Assembly (NCBI GenBank): GCA_038527375.1
Contig: JBCBFU010000087.1
Span: 1 to 6,750, forward strand
Source of the DNA: Shimia_B sp038527375
GTDB taxonomy: Bacteria > Pseudomonadota > Alphaproteobacteria > Rhodobacterales > Rhodobacteraceae
Direction: 5' to 3'
DNA: 6,750 nucleotides
The notes below the pieces were generated by a model. That model was given only the letters and a program-made list of their open reading frames with translations. It did not search any database and was not told the origin of the DNA. A program made the translations under genes and the position numbers. The stretch's first letter is position 1. Every line of letters starts with the position of its first letter. Of the stretch, positions 1-5,685 are shown piece by piece.

Positions 1-903
1 CAGCGACTTGCGGCCGAAGTTCGGCGTGCGCAGCATCTCTGCTTCGGTCTTCTGGATGAGATCGCCGATATAGACGATGTTGTCGTTCTTCAGGCAGTTC
101 GCCGAACGGACAGACAGTTCCAGCTCGTCCACCTTCTTCAGCAGCAGCGGGTTGAACTCGAGGCCATCGTCCTCTTGTGCCGCTTGTGCCGATTCCGGCT
201 CGTCGAAGTTCACGAAGATCTGCAGCTGGTCCTGCAGGATACGCGCGGCAAAGGCCACGGCGTCATCCGGCGTGATCGAGCCGTCGGTTTCGACCTTCAT
301 GGTCAGCTTGTCATAGTCCAGAACCTGACCTTCCCGGGTCGGCTGCACGTCATAGCTGACTTTCTTGACCGGCGAATAGATCGCGTCGATCGGGATCAGA
401 CCGATGGGCGCGTCTTCCGGGCGGTTCTTGTCAGCGGCAACATAGCCTTTGCCGGTGTCGACCGTCAGTTCCATGTACACATCCGCACCTTCATCGAGGT
501 GGCAGATCACGTGTTCCTTGTTCAGGATCTCGATGCCCGCAGACTCCGAGATGTCGGCGGCCGTCACGGCGCCGGGGCCCTTGGCTTGGATCGACAGGCG
601 CTTGGTGCCTTCGACTTCCATGCGCACGGCCACACCCTTGAGGTTCAGGATGATGTCGGTGACGTCTTCGCGCACACCGTCAACGGACGAAAACTCGTGC
701 AACACGTTGTCGATCTGAACGCTGGTGATGGCCGCGCCTTGCAGCGACGACATCAGAACGCGGCGCAGGGCGTTGCCCATGGTCAGACCAAAACCGCGCT
801 CCAGCGGTTCTGCGATCACGGTTGCTTTGCGCGAAGGGTCGGTGCCCGGCTTCACATCCAACTGTGTTGGTTTGATCAGCTCTGCCCAATTCTTGTGGAT
901 CAT
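1..903 (-). CDS. rpoA: DNA-directed RNA polymerase subunit alpha (partial, C-terminal end outside the window)
   Basis: This gene encodes the alpha subunit of RNA polymerase, which dimerises to nucleate core assembly and contacts activators and UP-element DNA through its C-terminal domain. The 301 visible codons begin MIHKNWAELIKPTQLDVKPG. The N-terminal assembly domain shows GNALRRVLMSSLQGAAI near residues 43-59. The C-terminal domain starts near residue 255 and includes VRSANC at 265-270, whose Arg266 matches the DNA-contacting Arg265 of E. coli, followed by IGDLIQ and the helix-hairpin-helix TPNFGRKSL. The family is usually about 335-340 residues, so roughly 37 are lost off the left edge. 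The ATG at 903 has a GGAGG Shine-Dalgarno at 912-908. The gene follows rpsK after 110 bp containing two stem-loops, and rplQ would be expected next. Identification is by protein recognition and is very secure. Confidence 0.98.
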   Translation of the reverse strand, partial: MIHKNWAELIKPTQLDVKPGTDPSRKATVIAEPLERGFGLTMGNALRRVLMSSLQGAAITSVQIDNVLHEFSSVDGVREDVTDIILNLKGVAVRMEVEGTKRLSIQAKGPGAVTAADISESAGIEILNKEHVICHLDEGADVYMELTVDTGKGYVAADKNRPEDAPIGLIPIDAIYSPVKKVSYDVQPTREGQVLDYDKLTMKVETDGSITPDDAVAFAARILQDQLQIFVNFDEPESAQAAQEDDGLEFNPLLLKKVDELELSVRSANCLKNDNIVYIGDLIQKTEAEMLRTPNFGRKSL

Positions 904-918
904 GGTGCCTCCATTCCT

Positions 919-947
919 GCACAGACCGGATCCGGATAGGTCTGCGC
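919..947 (-). promoter_or_regulatory. Stem-loop immediately upstream of the rpoA ribosome binding site
   Basis: In the minus-strand RNA, positions 947-939 pair with 927-919 over nine base pairs around an 11-nt loop. One pair is G-U (945 with 921); on the plus strand the same positions would be an A-C mismatch, so the structure fits RNA made in the rpoA direction. It ends 6 nt before the GGAGG of rpoA. There is no U-tract after it, so it is unlikely to be an intrinsic terminator. It could set rpoA translation or mRNA stability; that role is inferred. Confidence 0.6.
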
Positions 948-969
948 GCCCGAGGTAAAAGTCCATAGA

Positions 970-1003
970 TCACCCGCCGCCCCGTCCTAGGAGCGGCAGG
1001 TGA
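970..1003 (-). promoter_or_regulatory. Strong stem-loop just downstream of rpsK (rpsK-rpoA spacer)
   Basis: In minus-strand RNA, positions 1003-990 pair with 983-970 in an uninterrupted 14-bp, GC-rich stem with a 6-nt loop (UAGGAC). Two pairs are G-U in the sense RNA (998 with 975, 992 with 981) and would be A-C mismatches on the other strand, which supports a sense-RNA structure. It begins 10 nt after the rpsK stop. A UUUU run occurs only about 9 nt downstream, so it is not a canonical terminator. A 3'-end stabiliser, an RNase processing site or partial attenuator between rpsK and rpoA are the plausible roles. Confidence 0.65.
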
Positions 1004-1013
1004 AATTCTCTTG

Positions 1014-1403
1014 TTAGACGCGGCGGCGCTTTGGCGGGCGGCAGCCGTTATGCGCGATCGGCGTCACGTCACGGATCGACGTGATCGTGAACCCGATGGC
1101 GGCAAACGCCCGGAGGGCCGATTCACGACCCGAACCGGGGCCCTGCACTTCGACTTCCAGCGTCTTCACACCGTGATCCTGGGCTTTCTTGCCCGCATCT
1201 TCTGCAGCCATCTGGGCGGCGTAAGGCGTCGACTTGCGCGACCCTTTGAAACCCATGGTGCCCGACGACGACCACGCAATCGCGTTGCCTTGGACGTCCG
1301 AGATCAGGATCTTGGTGTTGTTGAACGACGAATTCACATGGGCCACGCCCGATGCGATATTCTTAGAGACCTTGCGCTTGGTTGCGCGCTTATCACGTGC
1401 CAT
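1014..1403 (-). CDS. rpsK: 30S ribosomal protein S11
   Basis: The product is the 129-residue small-subunit protein S11, which binds 16S rRNA on the platform near the mRNA exit and E site. Family features are present in order: the NSSFNNTKILISDVQGN strand region (about residues 24-40), SSGTMGFKGSRKSTPYAAQ (about 46-64), GPGSGRESALRA (about 88-99) and the basic tail DVTPIAHNGCRPPKRRRV. The length is normal for the family. The ATG at 1403 is preceded by GGGAGG at about 1418-1412, which directly abuts the TAA of rpsM (1421-1419). The 15-bp gap makes translational coupling with rpsM likely. rpsD, which follows rpsK in the gammaproteobacterial alpha operon, is absent here; rpoA comes next. Confidence 0.98.
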   Translation of the reverse strand: MARDKRATKRKVSKNIASGVAHVNSSFNNTKILISDVQGNAIAWSSSGTMGFKGSRKSTPYAAQMAAEDAGKKAQDHGVKTLEVEVQGPGSGRESALRAFAAIGFTITSIRDVTPIAHNGCRPPKRRRV

Positions 1404-1418
1404 TGGTCAGGGCCTCCC

Positions 1419-1787
1419 TTATTTCTTCTTGCCGGCGATGGGTTTCGCGGGGCCTTTGCGGGTGCGCGCATTGGTGTGCGTACGCTGACCCCGGACAGGC
1501 AGGTTGCGGCGATGGCGCAGACCGCGATAGCAGCCGAGGTCCATCAGACGCTTGATGTTCATTTGCACTTCACGGCGCAGGTCACCTTCAACGGTGTAGT
1601 TCGCGTCGATGTGCTCGCGGATGGCCAGAACTTCGGCATCCGACAATTCGTTCAGACGGCGGGTCTCTTCGATCCCGGTCGCCTCGCAGATGGCTTTCGC
1701 CGAGGCGGGGCCGATCCCCGTCACATAGGTGAGTGCGATGGGCACCCGTTTCGCGGTAGGCAGGTTAACGCCGGCAATACGTGCCAA
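1419..1787 (-). CDS. rpsM: 30S ribosomal protein S13 (TTG start)
   Basis: This encodes S13, a 122-residue head protein of the small subunit that contacts 16S rRNA, the P-site tRNA and the large subunit through the intersubunit bridge. The N-terminus MARIAGVNLPTAKRVPIALT and the helix-turn TGIGPASAKAI are typical, as is the basic C-terminal end RGLRHRRNLPVRGQRTHTNA followed by RTRKGPAKPIAGKKK. The conserved start Met-Ala-Arg-Ile-Ala-Gly falls on a TTG codon (1787-1785), with AAGGAC at 1800-1795 as the ribosome binding site, 7-8 nt upstream. No ATG or GTG lies in that position. A longer frame reaching an ATG at 1907 would add 40 unfamiliar residues encoded by the hairpin-rich leader, so I chose the TTG. 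It heads the rpsM-rpsK-rpoA block. Confidence 0.96.
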   Translation of the reverse strand: MARIAGVNLPTAKRVPIALTYVTGIGPASAKAICEATGIEETRRLNELSDAEVLAIREHIDANYTVEGDLRREVQMNIKRLMDLGCYRGLRHRRNLPVRGQRTHTNARTRKGPAKPIAGKKK

Positions 1788-1808
1788 GGGCGATGTCCTT
1801 TCAGCTGC

Positions 1809-1828
1809 GGTTCCGTAGTCCCGGAACC
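1809..1828 (-). promoter_or_regulatory. Leader stem-loop directly upstream of the rpsM ribosome binding site
   Basis: GGTTCCG (1809-1815) and CGGAACC (1822-1828) form a perfect 7-bp stem with a 6-nt loop. In the rpsM sense RNA it is preceded by six A and ends 8 nt before the AAGGAC binding site. It would be part of the rpsM 5' leader and could affect initiation at the TTG start. The same stem read on the plus strand is followed by six T (1829-1834); see the separate terminator entry. Confidence 0.55.
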
Positions 1829-1834
1829 TTTTTT
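1809..1834 (+). terminator. Intrinsic-terminator-like hairpin facing the plus strand (antisense to rpsM leader)
   Basis: Read rightward, a perfect 7-bp stem GGTTCCG / CGGAACC with a 6-nt loop is followed at once by TTTTTT (1829-1834), the textbook layout of a Rho-independent terminator. No plus-strand gene lies to its left, so it would stop only antisense transcription coming through rpoA, rpsK and rpsM. It may equally be an accidental reading of a leader hairpin whose A-tract serves the minus strand. Confidence 0.45.
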
Positions 1835-1843
1835 CACAGACAA

Positions 1844-1867
1844 AGGCCCGCGCGATCCGCCGGGCCT
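1844..1867 (-). promoter_or_regulatory. GC-rich stem-loop in the rpsM leader
   Basis: AGGCCCG (1844-1850) and CGGGCCT (1861-1867) form a perfect 7-bp stem with a 10-nt loop that can add a short inner stem. On the minus strand it is followed by TTTGTCTGT, a weak T-rich tail. It could be a poor terminator for the upstream lipoprotein gene or an attenuator for rpsM if the promoter lies at 1922-1950. A further 6-bp stem with a 3-nt loop lies at 1889-1903, giving three hairpins in a row. Confidence 0.45.
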
Positions 1868-1921
1868 CGATGGGAAGGTGATCAATGTCCGGGTGCGACC
1901 CGGCCAACGTTCGAGAGTGCG

Positions 1922-1950
1922 CAGTTAGGGTGATTCAACATCCGCGTCAA
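1922..1950 (-). promoter_or_regulatory. Candidate sigma-70 type promoter for rpsM-rpsK-rpoA
   Basis: On the minus strand TTGACG (1950-1945) and TAACTG (1927-1922) are separated by exactly 17 nt. The -35 is close to consensus and the -10 is weak, a common pattern in GC-rich alphaproteobacteria. Initiation would give a leader of about 125 nt holding three stem-loops before the rpsM TTG. The spacer between the lipoprotein stop at 1981 and rpsM is otherwise non-coding. The call is inference from motif matching only. Confidence 0.35.
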
Positions 1951-1980
1951 GAGGCCGCGTTATACCTTGGCCCAATCGGG

Positions 1981-2703
1981 TCAGAGCAACGTCATCCCCG
2001 ACCGCAACGCATCCACATCATCGGCCAACTTGTGGGCTGCATCAATGTGCCAGTCCAACCCCTCTTGCCCGTTTTCGCGCACGGCCTCAAGGTTGCGCGC
2101 GGTGCGTCGGAAGTCCCGACCGCTCACCGACAAGGCCACCGCCAGACGGGACCGATCCTCCCGGATCACAGCGACCGCATCGCGATACTGGGCCTCGGTC
2201 AGACTGCCGGCGCTGTACTGGGCATAGAGGCTATCGAGCGCGCCGTCGTAATGCGCCAACAGCGCGGGCATCATCTCGTCCACGGTTTCAAAACGCAGCG
2301 CCGCCGCCTTCAGATCCGTCGCCACGGCATCGGGCGAGATCAGCGCATAGCGTTTCTCAAGCTCCATCTTGCCGGTGACATTGCCGATCAGCCCGCCCCC
2401 GGTCGCGCCCATGGCGGCCCCGGGAACACAGCTCGTCACATCGCCCGCGATCGCAGCGTTCAGGCCACAGCCCGCCGCGGCTCCGATGATCGCCCCTTTC
2501 GAGGTCGAGCGCCGAACCAGATCCTGCGCCAGACTGCGCAACTCCTGCGCCTGCGCATCCGCGATGCCGTACTCCTCGGCCGTGGCCCCGAAATGCAGAT
2601 CAGCCCGATCAACACGCGCGCCGTCGATGCCGGCACCCTTGCTGCACGCGGCAACCGCGACCAGAACTGCAAAACATCCAAATGCCCGAGATACGGCTAT
2701 CAT
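1981..2703 (-). CDS. Putative lipoprotein with a glycine-rich segment, function unknown
   Basis: I do not recognise this 240-residue protein. It starts with a lipoprotein signal peptide: Arg6, a hydrophobic stretch to residue 17, and the lipobox VAAC with Cys20 as the lipidation site. The next residue is Ser, so it does not carry the Asp inner-membrane retention signal. Residues about 70-112 are rich in Gly and Ala in a glycine-zipper-like pattern and include Cys79 and Cys92, which could form a disulfide. Residues about 125-236 look helical and charged, possibly coiled. The likely location is the cell envelope, facing the periplasm. The ATG at 2703 has only a weak AGG upstream. It lies on the same strand between adk and rpsM, an unusual place for an envelope protein. 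Codon use is GC-rich like its neighbours, so recent transfer is not evident. Confidence 0.75.
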   Translation of the reverse strand: MIAVSRAFGCFAVLVAVAACSKGAGIDGARVDRADLHFGATAEEYGIADAQAQELRSLAQDLVRRSTSKGAIIGAAAGCGLNAAIAGDVTSCVPGAAMGATGGGLIGNVTGKMELEKRYALISPDAVATDLKAAALRFETVDEMMPALLAHYDGALDSLYAQYSAGSLTEAQYRDAVAVIREDRSRLAVALSVSGRDFRRTARNLEAVRENGQEGLDWHIDAAHKLADDVDALRSGMTLL

Positions 2704-2719
2704 CGCTCAACCTGCCCCT

Positions 2720-2755
2720 TAACCCTGCGCATTCTGCGGCGCGAAAGTCGGGTTA
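2720..2755. repeat. Inverted repeat upstream of the lipoprotein gene
   Basis: TAACCC at 2720-2725 and GGGTTA at 2750-2755 are perfect 6-bp inverted arms, enclosing a GC-rich stretch that can form a small inner hairpin (for example TGCG / CGCA). It ends 16 bp before the ATG of the lipoprotein gene and could be an operator or a leader hairpin. No convincing promoter is seen in 2704-2792. Confidence 0.3.
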
Positions 2756-2792
2756 GGTGCGGAGTGTGGCCAAACGTGGGCACGCGGCCCGC

Positions 2793-2960
2793 TTAGCCAA
2801 AAATCGGAACGTCCAAGAGGAATTCAAAGGTATAGCGCGGATCGGAGTGGATCACCCACTCGCTAATCAACACGCCTGCAACAGCACCGAGCGTCAGCCC
2901 GATCAAGACGCGGGCCCCAAACTTCAGGGCCCGCCAAAACGCCTTAAGCGTCCAGCGCAT
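2793..2960 (-). CDS. Small single-span membrane protein overlapping the end of adk, unknown function
   Basis: This frame of 55 codons begins at the ATG at 2960-2958, inside the last codons of adk in another frame (17-bp overlap), and ends at TAA 2795-2793. The N-terminus is basic and aromatic (MRWTLKAFWRALKFGAR). It is followed by a probable membrane helix at about residues 18-38 (VLIGLTLGAVAGVLI then SEWVI) and a short tail ending VPIFG. This fits an N-in small membrane protein with the C-terminus outside. A GAGG lies 12 nt upstream of the ATG, longer than ideal, so coupling to adk translation may drive expression. Third codon positions are GC-rich through most of the frame, as in real genes here. 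I recognise no family. The frame and hydrophobic pattern are seen directly; being a gene is inferred. Confidence 0.6.
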   Translation of the reverse strand: MRWTLKAFWRALKFGARVLIGLTLGAVAGVLISEWVIHSDPRYTFEFLLDVPIFG

Positions 2961-3518
2961 CCGCGATGCTCGCCTCGACCGCGTCCATCGAGGCCAGACC
3001 GTCGACAGCCTTCAGGTCGCCCTTGGCGTAATAATAGCCAATCAGCGGCGAGGTCTTTTTGTAATATTCCATCAGACGCACCTTGAGGCTCTCCTCATTG
3101 TCGTCTGCACGCGCTGTGCCACCCGCCGCGACCGCTTCCTTGGCGCGGTTGACGATGCGCTCGACCAGAACGTCGTCGTTGACCTGCAATTCGATCACCG
3201 CGTCCAGCGTCTGACCTTTCTCGACCAGCAGCGCGCCCAGCGCGTCGGCTTGCGCCAGCGTTCGGGGGAAGCCGTCAAAGATGAACCCGCCTTGCGCGTC
3301 CCCGTCCAGCTTCTCTGCGATCAGGCCGATGACGATCTCGTCGGTGACCAACTCGCCCGCATCCATGATCGCGGCAACCTTGTTGCCCATCTCGGTGCCG
3401 CTCGTCTTCGCGGCGCGCAGCATGTCCCCGGTGGACAGCTGGATCATGTTGCGTGTTTCAACCAGCTTTTGTGCTTGTGTCCCTTTGCCCGCTCCCGGCG
3501 GGCCAAGAAAAATAATGT

Positions 3519-3522
<4 letters not shown>
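2944..3522 (-). CDS. adk: Adenylate kinase
   Basis: The cytosolic enzyme interconverts ATP + AMP and 2 ADP, keeping the adenylate pool in balance. The 192-residue protein has the P-loop GPPGAGKGT at residues 7-15 with Lys13. The AMP-site motif STGDMLR is at 30-36 and DGFPRT at 83-88. Lid-region arginines include R122 (ERIVNR), R139 (TARAD) and R149. The lid is short and contains no zinc-binding cysteines, and the total length is shorter than the roughly 214 residues of E. coli Adk; this fits the short-lid form known in alphaproteobacteria. The start codon ATG (3522-3520) overlaps the secY stop as ATGA, and the nearest GGGGA is 12 nt upstream, so translation is probably coupled to secY. A small ORF overlaps its 3' end. 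Confidence 0.97.
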
Positions 3523-4877
<1,355 letters not shown>

Positions 4878-4893
4878 GTAAGCCTCTTTCGCG

Positions 4894-4930
4894 AAAACGC
4901 CGCCTGTTGGGTGGATCCCAAAGGCGGCGT
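4894..4930 (-). terminator. Terminator-like stem-loop between rplO and secY (possible attenuator)
   Basis: On the minus strand ACGCCGCCT (4930-4922) pairs perfectly with AGGCGGCGT (4905-4897). The stem continues with TTGGG (4921-4917) and CCCAA (4911-4907) after a single bulged C at 4906, leaving a 5-nt loop. This gives 14 base pairs. The stem runs into TTTT (4897-4894), then CGCG. The T-run is on the minus-strand side only, so the element faces secY. It ends 7 nt before the secY ribosome binding site. With a short U-tract it is likely a partial terminator, or alternatively a leader structure acting on secY translation. Confidence 0.55.
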
Positions 4931-4954
4931 CAGGAACTCAGTTAAAGGGAAATA

Positions 4955-4972
4955 AGGGGCGGGGCCGCCCCT
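4955..4972 (-). terminator. Short GC hairpin after rplO stop, weak terminator candidate
   Basis: AGGGGCG (4972-4966 on the minus strand) pairs with CGCCCCT (4961-4955) around a 4-nt loop, 7 perfect base pairs. It starts 9-10 nt after the TAA of rplO and is followed by TATTTCCCTTT, an interrupted T-rich tail. It may protect or end the rplO transcript, and it sits in tandem with the stronger hairpin at 4897-4930. Confidence 0.4.
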
Positions 4973-4981
4973 CACAACCGC

Positions 4982-5449
4982 TTATTCAGTCGCAGCCGCT
5001 GCCGATGTCGTGAGCGAGCCGCCCGCCGCTTCCACGGCTTGGACCGCTGCGGCACTTGCGCCGGTGACGGAAATGTTGGCTTTCGCGGTGATCTCACCCT
5101 TCGCCAGCACCCGGATACCGTCCAGCTTGCGGCGCACAACGCCCGATTCCACCAGGCTGTCTTCGGTGATGTCGCCGGTCAGCTTGCCCGCGTCGATGAA
5201 CTTCTGGATCAAGCCCAGGTTGATGACGGCAAACTTCTTGCGGTTGGGTTTGTTGAACCCGCGCTTCGGCAGACGTTGGTAGAGCGGCATCTGGCCACCC
5301 TCGTAGCCGTTGATCGCCACACCCGAACGGGACTTTTGACCTTTGATACCACGGCCTGCGGTTTTGCCTTTGCCCGAACCCGGACCACGGCCAACCCGCA
5401 TACGTTTCTTCGCTGCACCGGGATTGTCCCGGAGTTCATGCAGTTTCAT
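4982..5449 (-). CDS. rplO: 50S ribosomal protein L15
   Basis: L15 is a 23S rRNA-binding protein of the large subunit with a long basic N-terminal extension used in late assembly. The 155-residue product starts MKLHELRDNPGAAKKRMRVG, then RGPGSGKGKTAGRGIKGQKS (21-40), GGQMPLYQRLPKRGF (51-65) and the globular C-terminal part with GEITAKANISVTGASAAAVQ (118-137). The ATG at 5449 has a clear GGAG (5460-5457) 7 nt upstream. The frame stays open further upstream, but the extra residues do not resemble L15, and the conserved N-terminus fixes this start. The usual upstream partner rpmD is not found in the rest of the window. rplO instead appears to have its own promoter and a roughly 105-nt leader, and secY follows after 104 bp with two hairpins. 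Confidence 0.97.
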   Translation of the reverse strand: MKLHELRDNPGAAKKRMRVGRGPGSGKGKTAGRGIKGQKSRSGVAINGYEGGQMPLYQRLPKRGFNKPNRKKFAVINLGLIQKFIDAGKLTGDITEDSLVESGVVRRKLDGIRVLAKGEITAKANISVTGASAAAVQAVEAAGGSLTTSAAAATE

Positions 5450-5464
5450 ATCGCTTCTCCTTGC

Positions 5465-5496
5465 CGGATCTCCGCCCCGAAGCGATCCGAGGGCGG
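5465..5496 (-). promoter_or_regulatory. Interleaved stems in the rplO leader (pseudoknot or alternative hairpins)
   Basis: Two perfect 6-bp pairings overlap just upstream of the rplO ribosome binding site. CGGATC / GATCCG uses 5465-5470 and 5484-5489. CCGCCC / GGGCGG uses 5472-5477 and 5491-5496. Because the arms alternate along the RNA, the stems must form either a pseudoknot or two mutually exclusive hairpins. The very short 1-nt connecting loops favour exclusion. The element ends 5 nt from the GGAG, so it could gate translation. Function is inferred. Confidence 0.4.
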
Positions 5497-5561
5497 CACA
5501 CGGCGTTTCTTGATGTTGCTTACGGCCGCAAATGCGAGTCATCCCCGCGCGACACCGGCTG

Positions 5562-5590
5562 CGTATAGGGGACACGGGGCCTTGGGGCAA
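5562..5590 (-). promoter_or_regulatory. Candidate promoter of rplO
   Basis: On the minus strand TTGCCC (5590-5585) and TATACG (5567-5562) are separated by exactly 17 nt. This TTG-rich -35 and TATA-type -10 in GC-rich DNA is the usual look of housekeeping promoters in Rhodobacterales. The predicted start near 5555 gives a leader of about 105 nt before the rplO ATG. It lies in the divergent region between rplO and the plus-strand gene, where a ribosomal operon would otherwise need upstream genes for transcription. Confidence 0.55.
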
Positions 5591-5685
5591 GCGGTCTCGG
5601 ATCCGGGGCGGGGCGGCGGCCCTTCCGTCCTCAATTCTGCCGCTTTTAGCCGGTAGCCCTTCGAAAAAACACCGGAGCAGTTCCC

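Noticed and set aside
175..939. 254-codon open frame on the plus strand
   Set aside because: It is antisense to rpoA, which is unmistakable; the composition is that of a complementary-strand shadow in GC-rich DNA.
950..1003. The 14-bp hairpin after rpsK as an intrinsic terminator
   Set aside because: The UUUU run is about 9 nt beyond the stem, too far for the canonical mechanism, and rpoA follows on the same strand.
1788..1907. Longer S13 starting at ATG 1907
   Set aside because: The added 40 residues are unlike S13 and are encoded by the hairpin-rich leader; the conserved N-terminus begins at the TTG.
1011..1928. 305-codon open frame on the plus strand
   Set aside because: It runs antisense across rpsK, rpsM and the leader; the peptide is rich in Arg, His and Gly with no recognisable domain.
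1959..1964. TATAAC on the minus strand as a -10 box
   Set aside because: No acceptable -35 lies 16-18 nt upstream; the nearest TTG-containing hexamer is 19 nt away within the end of the lipoprotein gene.
1885..2796. 303-codon open frame on the plus strand
   Set aside because: It is antisense to the lipoprotein gene, whose signal peptide and lipobox make the minus-strand reading much more credible.
5450..5590. Longer L15 starting upstream of 5449
   Set aside because: The additional residues lie over the leader and promoter and do not match L15; the ATG at 5449 has a clear binding site and the conserved N-terminus.
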